Shown here: positions 34,848 to 43,217 of the stretch, one piece after another
Layout: each line of letters starts with the position of its first letter
How positions within the stretch are numbered: position 1 is the stretch's first letter
NCBI GenBank assembly: GCA_947625735.1
Contig: CANQPL010000005.1
Span: forward strand, 1-64,000
Direction of reading: 5' to 3'
Source of the DNA: an uncultured Clostridia bacterium
Lineage (GTDB): Bacteria > Bacillota > Clostridia > Oscillospirales > Ruminococcaceae
DNA length: 64,000 nucleotides
Program-made: the position numbers and the translations under genes
Notes under the pieces: generated by a model
What the model saw: the letters and a program-made list of their open reading frames with translations, nothing else
The model's database searches: none
What the model was told of the DNA's origin: nothing

Positions 34848-35255
34848 TTATACTTTCTCAAGAAATTGTGCCGGCATCAATGCAGGTACCTTACTGTCTT
34901 TAAAGTCACGGATATTTCTTGTAACGATATAGTCCGCACCTATTCTGTTTGCCTGACACATCTGTAAGGCATCTTCATAATCGGAAGCAAACATTCCCGC
35001 AGCCACTATTAAATCGGAAGATCTGAGGTCAACGACATTAAAAATCATAGTGAGCTGACGTATCATCTGTTCTGTTTTCTGAGGTGTAAGCTCCTTGCGG
35101 AGAATATAAACGATATTCGCTGCGGATAATGCGGATATATACCCTTCGACCCGCTCTGTTTCGCAGTATTTCCATACCCTTGACGAAGTGTCTGCAAATT
35201 CGGGACGGCTGCAAAGCACATCAAGTATCACATTGGTGTCAACCACGATTTTCAT
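34848..35255 (-). CDS. PIN-domain toxin, VapC-like
   Basis: Probable toxin RNase of a type II toxin-antitoxin pair. 135 residues; acidic residues of the PIN active site are seen in VVDTNVILD (Asp6), in the central region near SAANIVY, and in SDYEDALQM with Asp near TRNIRDF. It overlaps the antitoxin gene by 17 bases, the usual coupled order (antitoxin first). Its cellular target is unknown. Repeats flank the pair on both sides. Confidence 0.87.
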   Translation of the reverse strand: MKIVVDTNVILDVLCSRPEFADTSSRVWKYCETERVEGYISALSAANIVYILRKELTPQKTEQMIRQLTMIFNVVDLRSSDLIVAAGMFASDYEDALQMCQANRIGADYIVTRNIRDFKDSKVPALMPAQFLEKV

Positions 35256-35472
35256 GTGCTTCTATCCTTTCTGCACGTATTGCCTTATCATTATAATCAT
35301 TTTTCAGAACACCCCTGAGCGAATCGGTCAGAAAAGACACACTTGATTCATGGGAAACAAGTCTTGCAACCTTTTTTCCGTTTTTGAGAATTATCACCTC
35401 CTCACCCTGTCGGACGGCTTGCAGATAATAGCCAAAATTATTTTGTATATCGGTTGTAGTTGCAGTAAGCAT
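35239..35472 (-). CDS. Phd/YefM-family antitoxin
   Basis: 77 residues. The N-terminal Phd-type DNA-binding domain contains TTTDIQNNFGYYLQAV and EEVIILKNGKKVARL; the C-terminal segment (about 45-77), charged, should wrap the toxin. GGAGG precedes the ATG. The promoter just upstream contains a perfect palindrome, consistent with autorepression by the antitoxin or toxin-antitoxin complex. Confidence 0.87.
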   Translation of the reverse strand: MLTATTTDIQNNFGYYLQAVRQGEEVIILKNGKKVARLVSHESSVSFLTDSLRGVLKNDYNDKAIRAERIEAHENRG

Positions 35473-35504
35473 AATAACACCTCCGAATTTTTTTCGCTAA
35501 TATT

Positions 35505-35533
35505 AGTATATCACATTTTAGCTAAAATGTCAA
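35505..35533 (-). promoter_or_regulatory. Toxin-antitoxin promoter with 18-bp palindromic operator
   Basis: On the minus strand TTGACA (35533-35528) and TATACT (35510-35505) have a 17-bp spacer. A perfect palindrome ACATTTTAGCTAAAATGT (35513-35530) fills the spacer and overlaps the -35 box. Confidence 0.85.
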
Positions 35534-35545
35534 TTGTAAATTTGG

Positions 35546-35640
35546 AGGCGTGACGCCGCAGGCAGGTCGTTGGTGTGTTTTGCAATGATATTTCAGATAG
35601 TAACTCGGTAACCTTTGTTTGATGTGATGTTAATTGGGAG
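35546..35640. repeat. Family A repeat, single unit
   Basis: GGCGTGACGCCGCAGGCAGG followed by TCGTTGGTGTGTTTTGC and TAACTCGGTAACCTTTG matches the units at 34561-34838 in the same orientation. From about 35650 to 35740 the sequence is a low-complexity run of CACTCCACTCTTAACTCTCC-like phrases. Confidence 0.8.
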
Positions 35641-35750
35641 TTAAACCTTAATTCACTCCACTCTTAACTCTCCACTCTCCACACTTATTAAGCCTTTGTT
35701 TACTCCACTCTCAACACTCCACACTTATAAACACTTAATTTACCAAAGAA

Positions 35751-35990
35751 GTGACTGCGGTTAAACGCAAAATAAAAGGTACCGGGTATCTATCTGAAAA
35801 ATTTATGCTAAATTCTCCAACGCTAAAAAATATCATTAAATACCACAGAAAATAAAGGTTACCGGGCTGCTATTGAAATATTCACACAAAATTTTCTAAC
35901 GACCCGGCAACGGGTTCCACCCGCCGACCTGCCTGCGGGGTCACCCCGCCCAACGACCCGGCAGCGGTCACTGACCGCCGACCTGCAAAG
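35751..35990 (-). repeat. Family A repeat, inverted copy of 1934-2180
   Basis: Read on the minus strand, this interval gives TTGGAGAATTTAGCATAAAT, CGGTACCTTTTATTTTGCG and TTTAACCGCAGTC in the same order and spacing as at about 2092-2180, and the GC palindromes with GGCGGGGTGACCCCGC as at 1962-1990. Mismatches are scattered and few. Confidence 0.88.
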
Positions 35991-35993
35991 GAT

Positions 35994-36022
35994 TTACCTT
36001 GTGTTTGTTTTGCTCAGACTTT
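35994..36022 (+). repeat. 29-bp dispersed repeat, family D
   Basis: A 29-base phrase beginning TTACCTTGTGTTTGTTTTGC recurs at 43511-43539 with two differences, in both cases right after a GC-rich hairpin block. Confidence 0.75.
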
Positions 36023-36098
36023 TTGGGTCTCTTAACATTTCGGCAATATAACCGCCATACTAAAAAGCATAAAATGTGATATTTTGTGTAAATCTACA

Positions 36099-36127
36099 TT
36101 GACAAAAATAATGTAATGTGTTATAAT
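36099..36127 (+). promoter_or_regulatory. Promoter of the YidC-glycerophosphotransferase operon
   Basis: TTGACA (36099-36104) and TATAAT (36122-36127) with a 17-bp spacer, 57 bases upstream of the methyltransferase start. Confidence 0.88.
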
Positions 36128-36183
36128 TAATGTAAAATAGTGAATTGTGCCTTTTGAAAAATGTGTCTCAAAGGAGAATTACC

Positions 36184-36921
36184 ATGAGAATAAAAAATCA
36201 GATAGAAGATATCAGCTATGCTCAGACAAAAAGATTTTTTGAGAAAAGAGCCGAAAAGTATGATTCCGAAAATCCTAATGCGGTAACCATGTTTCAGGAC
36301 GGACACCCTGAGCTTGTTAAACAGAGGAATGCTGTGGAGGCTCAGAAGCTTCTCCCTATGCTTCGCTTGGAAAAGACTTCAAGAGTGCTTGACCTCGCCT
36401 GCGGTATAGGTAAATGGGCTGATATTATCGGGGACAATTTTTCCGAATACTGCGGGATAGATTTTTCACAAAAGCTCATTTCCATTGCTGAGGCGAATTT
36501 CAATTCTCCCCGTATTTCTTTTATTGCGGGAGATATAACCATAATGTCGGAATTGCTCCGTGAAAATAATAAGGGGAAATATGACCGCATACTGTTTTTC
36601 GGTGCGGTCATGTACATAAATGACAGCGATCTTTATAAGATATGTGATGAGATGATACGCTGCAGCGAGGAGCATACTATTATCTGCATTAAAGCTTCTA
36701 TCGGAAAATCCGAACGCCTTACGCTGAAAGATTTCTTTTCAGAGGAGCTTCATGACAACTACAATGCAATTTACAGGACAGATGAGGAGATGCGCTCTAT
36801 CTTTGAGCAGACATTTTTCAGAAACGGTTTTGAACTGAAGGACAGCGGTCCTATGTATGAAAATTCTGAGCTCAATAATCGGGAAGAAACAATACAATAT
36901 TATTATCTTCTTGAAAGATAA
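36184..36921 (+). CDS. Class I SAM-dependent methyltransferase
   Basis: 245 residues from ATG 36184, set by AAAGGAG. The SAM-binding motif I is VLDLACGIGKW (68-78), with the acidic residue of motif II in CGIDFSQKL and AGDI further on. The acceptor is unknown. It is the first gene of an operon that also encodes a YidC-glycerophosphotransferase fusion and a TagD-like enzyme, so modification of an envelope polymer or lipid precursor is a reasonable guess only. Confidence 0.85.
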   Translation: MRIKNQIEDISYAQTKRFFEKRAEKYDSENPNAVTMFQDGHPELVKQRNAVEAQKLLPMLRLEKTSRVLDLACGIGKWADIIGDNFSEYCGIDFSQKLISIAEANFNSPRISFIAGDITIMSELLRENNKGKYDRILFFGAVMYINDSDLYKICDEMIRCSEEHTIICIKASIGKSERLTLKDFFSEELHDNYNAIYRTDEEMRSIFEQTFFRNGFELKDSGPMYENSELNNREETIQYYYLLER

Positions 36922-36946
36922 TTATTTTCTCAAAGGAGAATCTATC

Positions 36947-37249
36947 ATGAATTTAAAAAGAATATACCGTACAGCTGTTGCTTTTCTTTTTTCAATGATA
37001 CTGGTAACCCAAACCTGCTATGCATATATAGACCCTGCTACCACAAGCTATATGATACAGATCGTTGCAGGTGTGGTCATTGCATTCGGCGCTGTACTGG
37101 GAGTAGTGTGGAGCAAGATAAAAAGATTGTTCAAAAAGAAAAACAAGGATAATACGGATATGAATGATGTTGATACAGGCAGCTTTGATAATGAGGGCAA
37201 GGATTATATCAGCGCAGAGGACATTCTTAACAGTAAAGAAGGAAAATAA
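36947..37249 (+). CDS. Small signal-peptide membrane protein (YIDPATTSY type)
   Basis: 100 residues from ATG 36947 (AAAGGAG upstream): an N-terminal signal-like helix (about 5-25), then YIDPATTSYMIQIVAGVVIA starting a second helix to residue 60, a basic KIKRLFKKKNK stretch and an acidic tail. Short proteins with the YIDP(G/A)T motif are common in clostridial polymer gene clusters; their role is unknown to me. Four bases separate it from the fusion gene, so they are coupled. Confidence 0.78.
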   Translation: MNLKRIYRTAVAFLFSMILVTQTCYAYIDPATTSYMIQIVAGVVIAFGAVLGVVWSKIKRLFKKKNKDNTDMNDVDTGSFDNEGKDYISAEDILNSKEGK

Positions 37250-37252
37250 ACC

Positions 37253-39304
37253 ATGAGTTTCATTATTGACGCTGTAAGCTCGGTACTGGGCATTTTTATG
37301 AAGAGTCTGTACAGGGCATTGGGCAACTACGGACTGGCAATAATATTTTTTACTCTGCTCACAAAAGTGATATTATTCCCCGTAAACATATTGATACAGA
37401 AAAACTCAATAAAAATGGTTCGTATGCAGCCCGAAATAAATGCCCTGAAAATAAAATATATAGACGATAAGGATAAATTTGCCGATGAGCAGCTCAGGGT
37501 CTATAAGGAGCATAAATATAACCCCTTTCTCAGTGTAGTACCGCTGCTTTTGCAGCTTGCTCTGGTAATGGGCGTTCTGGGAGTGGTTTATTCTCCGCTT
37601 ACATATGTTCTCGGAATATCCTCAGAAGATGTGTCAATTCTCGGCAGCTGGCTTACAGATACAATGAATATTACCGATGCGGGCAATTCTGCTCAGATAA
37701 GAATTACAGAGCTTCTTCACTCAGGGGCGTCCGCTCCTGACGGACTGTCGTCAGCGGTGCTTGAAAGCATAATGGACTTTGAACTGAATTTTATGGGAAT
37801 AGATCTGGGTGCTGTTCCAAGACCCTTGAATGACCCCATGCAGATAATCATTCCGCTCCTTGCGGGACTTAGTGCATATATCCTTTGCTATGCGCAGAAC
37901 AGGATAAACATTCTCCAGATGACCGCAGGAAAGCTCAACACCATAGGCACTACCGTTTTTATGGTAGGCTTTTCACTTTATCTCGTATTTTTCGTTCCCC
38001 AAGGCGTGGGGCTGTACTGGATATGCGGAAATCTTTTTGCCATTCCTGTTATGCTCCTTATAAACGCAGTTATCCCGCCGAGAAAATATGTGGATATAGA
38101 ATACCTTAACGAAATACGCCGTCAGGCGGAGATCAAGGAACAGAAACACAGAAAATACCGCAAAAAGGAAAAGTCCGATTACAAACGTTTTTTCTCCGTC
38201 AGTGACATGAAAATAATGATATATGCGGAGGGAAAGGGATATTACAAATATTTCAAAGAGATAATAAGGTATCTTCTTGAATATTCGGATATTGATATCC
38301 ACTACATCACAAGCGATCCCGAAGATCCTGTTCTTGAAGATAAACGGGAGCATTTTAAGACCTATTATATTGCAAGCGATCAGTACCTTATCCCCCTTTT
38401 TATGAAGCTCGAATGTGACCTTGTGCTTCTTACTACTCCTGATCTGGAAAAATATCATCTTAAACGTTCAAGAGTACGCAAGGATATTGAGTACATCTAC
38501 ATGATGCACGGAATAGGGAATATTTATCTCGGCTACAGAAAGGGCGCTCTCGATCATTACGATACCTTTTTCCTGCAAAATAAAAATGCAGAGCTGGAGA
38601 TCAGGTTTCTCGAACAGACATACGGTACAAAACGCAAACGCCTTATAGAAACGGGTTCTCCTCTTGTGGATATGCTGCGCAGCGAATATGACAGCAAGGT
38701 TCATCATGCCAATGAGATACCGCAGATAGTTATTGCGCCCTCATGGTATCCCGGAAATGTAATTGACCTTTGCGGTGAAAAGCTGGCGGATCAGCTTTCG
38801 GCATCGGGTTTTAGGGTAATACTCAGACCTCACCCCCAGCAGGTAAGAAATGATCCCGCTTTTTTTGAAATGCTGACAAAGAAGTATTCCGGAAATAAAA
38901 ATGTTGTCATACAGACAGACTTTTCCGACAATTCGGAAATGACGTCCTCTGATATAATGATAACAGACTGGTCGGGAGTGGCATATGAATTTGCTTTTGT
39001 TACAAGAAGACCTGTTATATGCGTAAACACTCCGAGGAAGATCATGAATCCCGATTTTGATGAGAATACACTCGTCCCCGGTCTTACAGATCTGCGTTCC
39101 CTTATCGGAAAAACTGTTGAGGTGGGAGAAACGGACAACATTGCAGGCATAGTAAAGGAAATGCTGGATAAAAAGGACGCTTATAAGGAGCAGATCGAAA
39201 ATGTTTACCAAAAATATATTTACGGCGGCGGAAAAAGCGCTCAGATATGCGCCCTGTACATGATTAATTCGGTAAAGAATAAAGCACGGAGCAATTCAAG
39301 ATGA
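37253..39304 (+). CDS. Fusion of YidC/Oxa1-like insertase and CDP-glycerol glycerophosphotransferase
   Basis: 683 residues. Residues 1-280 are YidC-like: NYGLAIIFFTLLTKVILFPV (25-44) matches the first core helix, but Lys38 stands where the groove arginine normally is; a cytoplasmic hairpin (50-90), further helices, and FVPQGVGLYWICGNLF (247-262) match the last YidC helices. A basic linker (285-315) leads to a TagB/TagF-type domain (about 319-675) with MMHGIG (417-422), ETGSP, RPHP (525-528) and TDWSG (571-575). Known glycerophosphotransferases polymerise or prime teichoic acid on the cytoplasmic face. The fusion suggests lipid-linked polymer synthesis joined to membrane insertion or transfer; this is inference. 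The next gene overlaps by 4 bp. Confidence 0.88.
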   Translation: MSFIIDAVSSVLGIFMKSLYRALGNYGLAIIFFTLLTKVILFPVNILIQKNSIKMVRMQPEINALKIKYIDDKDKFADEQLRVYKEHKYNPFLSVVPLLLQLALVMGVLGVVYSPLTYVLGISSEDVSILGSWLTDTMNITDAGNSAQIRITELLHSGASAPDGLSSAVLESIMDFELNFMGIDLGAVPRPLNDPMQIIIPLLAGLSAYILCYAQNRINILQMTAGKLNTIGTTVFMVGFSLYLVFFVPQGVGLYWICGNLFAIPVMLLINAVIPPRKYVDIEYLNEIRRQAEIKEQKHRKYRKKEKSDYKRFFSVSDMKIMIYAEGKGYYKYFKEIIRYLLEYSDIDIHYITSDPEDPVLEDKREHFKTYYIASDQYLIPLFMKLECDLVLLTTPDLEKYHLKRSRVRKDIEYIYMMHGIGNIYLGYRKGALDHYDTFFLQNKNAELEIRFLEQTYGTKRKRLIETGSPLVDMLRSEYDSKVHHANEIPQIVIAPSWYPGNVIDLCGEKLADQLSASGFRVILRPHPQQVRNDPAFFEMLTKKYSGNKNVVIQTDFSDNSEMTSSDIMITDWSGVAYEFAFVTRRPVICVNTPRKIMNPDFDENTLVPGLTDLRSLIGKTVEVGETDNIAGIVKEMLDKKDAYKEQIENVYQKYIYGGGKSAQICALYMINSVKNKARSNSR

Positions 39305-39708
39305 AAAAGATACTTACCTTCGGAGTTTTCGATTATTTTCACATAGGACATCTGAGGCTTTTCAAGCAGTGCAAGGAATATGGGGACTTCCTGATAGTAG
39401 CCGTTCAGAATGGCGATTACATTTTAAAATATAAGCCTGAAACAAAAATACTGTATACCACTGAGGAAAGAGTAGAAATACTTGAATCTTTAAGGACGGT
39501 AGACAGGGTCGTTGTTTATAACAGCGTTTCCCCCGAAACACTGGAAACCATTGATTTTGACATTCTTGCATTGGGGGAGGATCATAAAGGTCCTCGCTTT
39601 GATGCCGTTGTAAAATGGTGCGATGAACATAATAAAAAAGTAGTCCGCTTGAAAAGGACGCCAAATATATGTTCAAGCGACATAAAACAGAATATCTCAA
39701 AAAAATAG
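39301..39708 (+). CDS. Glycerol-3-phosphate cytidylyltransferase-like (TagD)
   Basis: 135 residues with the cytidylyltransferase HxGH motif HIGH (14-17) in GVFDYFHIGHLRL and the C-terminal RTPNICSSD in place of the usual RTEGISTT. It would make CDP-glycerol, the donor for the glycerophosphotransferase half of the preceding fusion, whose stop it overlaps (ATGA). Substrate could be another polyol phosphate. No teichoic-acid primase or exporter genes follow. Confidence 0.88.
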   Translation: MKKILTFGVFDYFHIGHLRLFKQCKEYGDFLIVAVQNGDYILKYKPETKILYTTEERVEILESLRTVDRVVVYNSVSPETLETIDFDILALGEDHKGPRFDAVVKWCDEHNKKVVRLKRTPNICSSDIKQNISKK

Positions 39709-39765
39709 ATCGGCAGATGATATATTGCATAAGTGTAAAAAAATTATTACTGTTTTAATGTTCTA

Positions 39766-39839
39766 TTGTAAGTCAAAGGAAAATGATGTATAATTAAGCT
39801 ATGAAATTATATTCGGCGAGAGTGTATGTTTTCGCCGAA
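39766..39839 (+). promoter_or_regulatory. Promoter and leader hairpin of the carboxyltransferase operon
   Basis: TTGTAA (39766-39771) and TATAAT (39789-39794), 17-bp spacer. A perfect 8-bp hairpin, TTCGGCGA (39812-39819) with TCGCCGAA (39832-39839), ends four bases before the GGAGG SD at 39844 and could limit translation. Confidence 0.6.
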
Positions 39840-39857
39840 GAACGGAGGACCGAGCTT

Positions 39858-41168
39858 ATGACACCTATAAAAAATTGTCCTGCGGGGGAAAGGCTTGCCG
39901 CCCTTTTTGACGGCGGAGCGTATACCGAAACTGATGCGGGACTCTCTGCGGGTGTGATCACCGCATACGGATATATCGGCGGCATACCCGCCTATGCTTT
40001 TTCGCAGGATATCACCGACAACGAAGGTGCTGTCGGCACTCTTCACGGAAAAAAGATCTGCCGCATTTTAGAGCTTGCCGCTAAAAACGGCGTTCCTGTT
40101 GTGGGGATCTATGATTCAAAGGGCGCTCTCATTGAGGAGGGGACAGATGCCCTTGACGCTGTAAGCGGTATACTTATGGAAATGGGAAATATATCGGGCG
40201 TGGTACCCGTTATTTCCGTAATACCCGGAGTATGTGCGGGCAGCATGGCTGTTATTGCTTCTTCGGCTGATTTTTCGGTGATAACCGCAAAGGGAGAGCT
40301 TTACATGACTGCAAATTCCGCCTCTTCGCCCGAAAATGCGGCAGAAAACGGAGCAGTCAGCGCATATGCCCCGGACGAGGCAGAAGCATTTGAGCTTGTA
40401 AGACGGTATATATCTCTCATGCCCCAGAATAATCTTTCGCCCGTTCCCGAATTTGAATTTGAAGAACCGCAGAAAACCGCTTTTGATTCGGGAGAGTCTG
40501 CCGTTCTGAGCATTGCCGATGAGGAAAGCGTTATTGAGCTTTCAAAGGGCTTCGGCACGTCCTGCACTGCACTTTGCACTGTGGGCGGCGTTTCGGCGGG
40601 CATTGCGGCGGCAGTAGGAAAGGATAAGCTCACAGGTGAGGACTGCTCAAAGATAGCAAAACTCGTCCGTCTCTGCGATGCTTTCGGACTGCCCGTAATA
40701 ACCGTTATTGATTCAGAGGGCTTTGCTGATGAGGGCATAGGCGGTGTGAGAGCCTGTGCAAGGGTATCGGGAGTATATGCTGAGGCTGTTGTTCCGAAAA
40801 TAGCCGTTATTTCGGGAAAAGCCTGCGGAGCGGTATTCAATGCCTTTGCGGGGAAAAATGTTTCCGCAGATGAGGTCATTGCTTTGACAGGTTCTGTTAT
40901 CGCTCCCATTGATCCGCTTACGGCTGCCGAATTTCTTTACCATGACAAGCTCAAAGGCGCTGCCGATCTTGCATCTGAGCGCAAAAGGCTTGCAGATGAG
41001 TATGCCGCAAAGGACGGCTCACCTGAAGCGGCTGCGGCAAAAGGCACGGTAAATTCCGTTGTTTCCCCTGAGAATGCAAGAGCCGCAGTGCTTGCAGTGC
41101 TTGACATTGCATCGGGAAAGAGACTGAGCAGACGTCTGCCTAAAAAGCACAGTATTCTTCCCCTTTAA
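39858..41168 (+). CDS. Divergent acyl-CoA carboxylase carboxyltransferase subunit
   Basis: 436 residues from ATG 39858 (CGGAGG upstream). Both crotonase-like halves of the propionyl-CoA carboxylase beta/transcarboxylase 12S family are recognisable: ERLAALFDGGAYTE, HGKKICRILELAAK and GVCAGSMAV in the first, LVRLCDAFGLPVITV and VPKIAVISGKACGA in the second. It is shorter than usual (about 510) and key glycines are altered (DSKGAL for DSGGAR, no GGxxY pattern), so acyl-CoA specificity or activity is uncertain. First gene of a three-gene biotin carboxyl-transfer operon. Confidence 0.82.
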   Translation: MTPIKNCPAGERLAALFDGGAYTETDAGLSAGVITAYGYIGGIPAYAFSQDITDNEGAVGTLHGKKICRILELAAKNGVPVVGIYDSKGALIEEGTDALDAVSGILMEMGNISGVVPVISVIPGVCAGSMAVIASSADFSVITAKGELYMTANSASSPENAAENGAVSAYAPDEAEAFELVRRYISLMPQNNLSPVPEFEFEEPQKTAFDSGESAVLSIADEESVIELSKGFGTSCTALCTVGGVSAGIAAAVGKDKLTGEDCSKIAKLVRLCDAFGLPVITVIDSEGFADEGIGGVRACARVSGVYAEAVVPKIAVISGKACGAVFNAFAGKNVSADEVIALTGSVIAPIDPLTAAEFLYHDKLKGAADLASERKRLADEYAAKDGSPEAAAAKGTVNSVVSPENARAAVLAVLDIASGKRLSRRLPKKHSILPL

Positions 41169-41195
41169 AATAATAGATATGAAAGGCTGATATTT

Positions 41196-41555
41196 ATGAA
41201 AAGATTCAATATTACCGTAAACGGAAAAGCATATGATGTTACAGTTGATGAAATAGACGGCGCGGCTCCTGCGCCCGCTCCCGCCGCACCTGTACAGCAG
41301 ACAACAGCCCCCGCCGCACCTGTACCCGCTCCTGCCGGAAACGGTACGCCTGTAAAAGCGCCCATGTCGGGAAATATTCTTGACGTTAAGGTAAATGTCG
41401 GTGATACGGTGGCTTCAGGTCAGGTTATCGTTGTTCTTGAAGCACTGAAAATGGAGAATGATATTGTTGCATCGGTGGGCGGCACTGTGACCTCCATAAG
41501 AGTGAAAAAGGGCGATACGGTAGGCGCAGAAGACGTTATTGCCACAATTGCCTGA
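41196..41555 (+). CDS. Biotin carboxyl carrier protein
   Basis: 119 residues: a short beta N-terminus, an Ala/Pro-rich flexible linker (about 25-52), and a biotinyl domain with the attachment lysine in EALKMEND. It resembles the 1.3S subunit of transcarboxylase and the carrier of decarboxylase pumps. It lies between the two carboxyltransferase genes it would connect. Confidence 0.94.
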   Translation: MKRFNITVNGKAYDVTVDEIDGAAPAPAPAAPVQQTTAPAAPVPAPAGNGTPVKAPMSGNILDVKVNVGDTVASGQVIVVLEALKMENDIVASVGGTVTSIRVKKGDTVGAEDVIATIA

Positions 41556-41569
41556 ACTGAAAGGCGGTA

Positions 41570-42973
41570 ATGAAAATGGCTAAGGTAAAAATTACGGAAA
41601 CAGTTCTTCGTGATGCGCATCAGTCTCTTATCGCCACACGAATGAGCCTTGATGAAATGCTCCCCATTATGCAGGAGATGGACAAAATCGGCTACTACTC
41701 CGCAGAGGTATGGGGCGGCGCAACATTCGATTCATGTATCCGTTTTCTTGACGAGGACCCGTGGGAGCGTCTGAGGGTCATAAGAAAAAATATGCCCAAC
41801 ACCAAACTCCAGATGCTTTTCAGAGGACAGAATATGCTGGGCTATCGTCACTATGCAGATGATGTACTGGAATATTTTGTGCAGAAAACCGTTGCAAACG
41901 GCATGGACATCATTCGTATTTTTGATGCGCTCAATGATATAAGGAATCTGAAAACTGCCATTGCGGCAGCGAAAAAGGAGGGCGCTCATGCACAGGTTGC
42001 TATCTCCTTTACATTGGGAGATATTTTCACAGATGAATATTTTGTAAATTATGCAAAGCAGTGTGAAAATGAGGGTGCGGATTCCATATGCATAAAGGAC
42101 ATGGCGGCGCTTCTCACTCCCTACAGAGCCGCATCTCTTACAAAGGCGCTCAAAGAAAATATCGGTATTCCCATACAGCTCCACACTCACTACACATCGG
42201 GACTTGCCTCCATGTGCCTGTTAAAGGGCATTGAAAACGGCTGTGAAATGGTGGATACAGCCATGTCTCCTCTTGCACACGGCACATCGCACACACCTAC
42301 CGAGTCCATGGTAGCGGCTTTGCGGGGTACGGAGTATGACACGGGTCTTGACCTTGTAAAGCTGGCGGAGATACGGGAGTATTTCATGAAGCTGCGGCAA
42401 AAATACATTGACAACGGTCTTTTAGACCCGAAAATGCTGGCGGCTGATGCAAATGCACTTATCTATCAGGTGCCCGGCGGAATGCTTTCAAATCTTCTTT
42501 CTCAGCTCAAACAGTCGGGCAAGGAGGATAAGCTCGACGAGGTACTCAGAGAAGTTCCCCGTGTAAGAGCAGATGCGGGAAATATCCCTCTTGTAACTCC
42601 CTCCTCACAGATAGTGGGTACACAGGCGGTGTTCAACGTTATAAAGGGCGAACGCTATGCTATGGTGACAAAGGAATTCAAGGACGTAATAGCGGGCAGA
42701 TACGGCAAGACGCCTACCCCCATTGACCCCGAATTCAGAAAGAAGATACTAAAGGGCGAGGAGGCTATTGACTGCCGTCCCGCAGACCTTATTGAGCCTG
42801 AGCTTGACAAGCTGCGTGAGGAGTGCGCAGAGTGGCTTGAACAGGAGGAGGACGTGCTTACCTATGCCATGTTCCCGAAGGTTGCTCCCAAGTTCTTTGA
42901 AAAGCGCAGAAATAAAAAATACGGTATTGACGGAAAAAATGCCGATCCCGAAAAGAAGATCCATATGGTATGA
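41570..42973 (+). CDS. Pyruvate/oxaloacetate carboxyltransferase (5S / OadA-like)
   Basis: 467 residues of the HMGL-like TIM-barrel family: TETVLRDAHQSLIATRM at the N-terminus, EVWGGATFDSCIRFL, the metal/lysine region SICIKDMAALLTPY, and LHTHYTSG, followed by the conserved carboxylase C-terminal domain. It lacks the fused biotinyl domain of OadA, which is the separate upstream gene. With no membrane beta subunit here, transcarboxylase chemistry is as likely as a sodium pump. ATG 41576 is an alternative start. Confidence 0.92.
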   Translation: MKMAKVKITETVLRDAHQSLIATRMSLDEMLPIMQEMDKIGYYSAEVWGGATFDSCIRFLDEDPWERLRVIRKNMPNTKLQMLFRGQNMLGYRHYADDVLEYFVQKTVANGMDIIRIFDALNDIRNLKTAIAAAKKEGAHAQVAISFTLGDIFTDEYFVNYAKQCENEGADSICIKDMAALLTPYRAASLTKALKENIGIPIQLHTHYTSGLASMCLLKGIENGCEMVDTAMSPLAHGTSHTPTESMVAALRGTEYDTGLDLVKLAEIREYFMKLRQKYIDNGLLDPKMLAADANALIYQVPGGMLSNLLSQLKQSGKEDKLDEVLREVPRVRADAGNIPLVTPSSQIVGTQAVFNVIKGERYAMVTKEFKDVIAGRYGKTPTPIDPEFRKKILKGEEAIDCRPADLIEPELDKLREECAEWLEQEEDVLTYAMFPKVAPKFFEKRRNKKYGIDGKNADPEKKIHMV

Positions 42974-43028
42974 GCCGTACCTGTGGGGAAATATACTCTG
43001 TCGGGATTTTGTATCCGGATATAATAAT

Positions 43029-43058
43029 GCGCCCCGTACCGGAAAAGGTACGGGGCGC
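43029..43058 (+). terminator. Terminator of the carboxyltransferase operon
   Basis: GCGCCCCGTACC and GGTACGGGGCGC form a perfect 12-bp stem with a 6-base loop, followed by TTTGTCTTT. Confidence 0.85.
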
Positions 43059-43217
43059 TTTGTCTTTGGGGATATGGGGGAATGGGACTTTTCATGTTAC
43101 ATGGCGGCACTAATTCACGGGGAAACTATCAGGGTTTTGAAATGTGATGATACTTTTGAATTTTTTAAAGAGTGCAGATTTGGTTTTATGATTTTTTTAT
43201 TCTGCTCTCCCCGTTTT

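Noticed and set aside
34505..35990. CRISPR-like array
   Set aside because: Units are 104 bp with no short constant repeat separated by unique spacers, and no cas genes are present.
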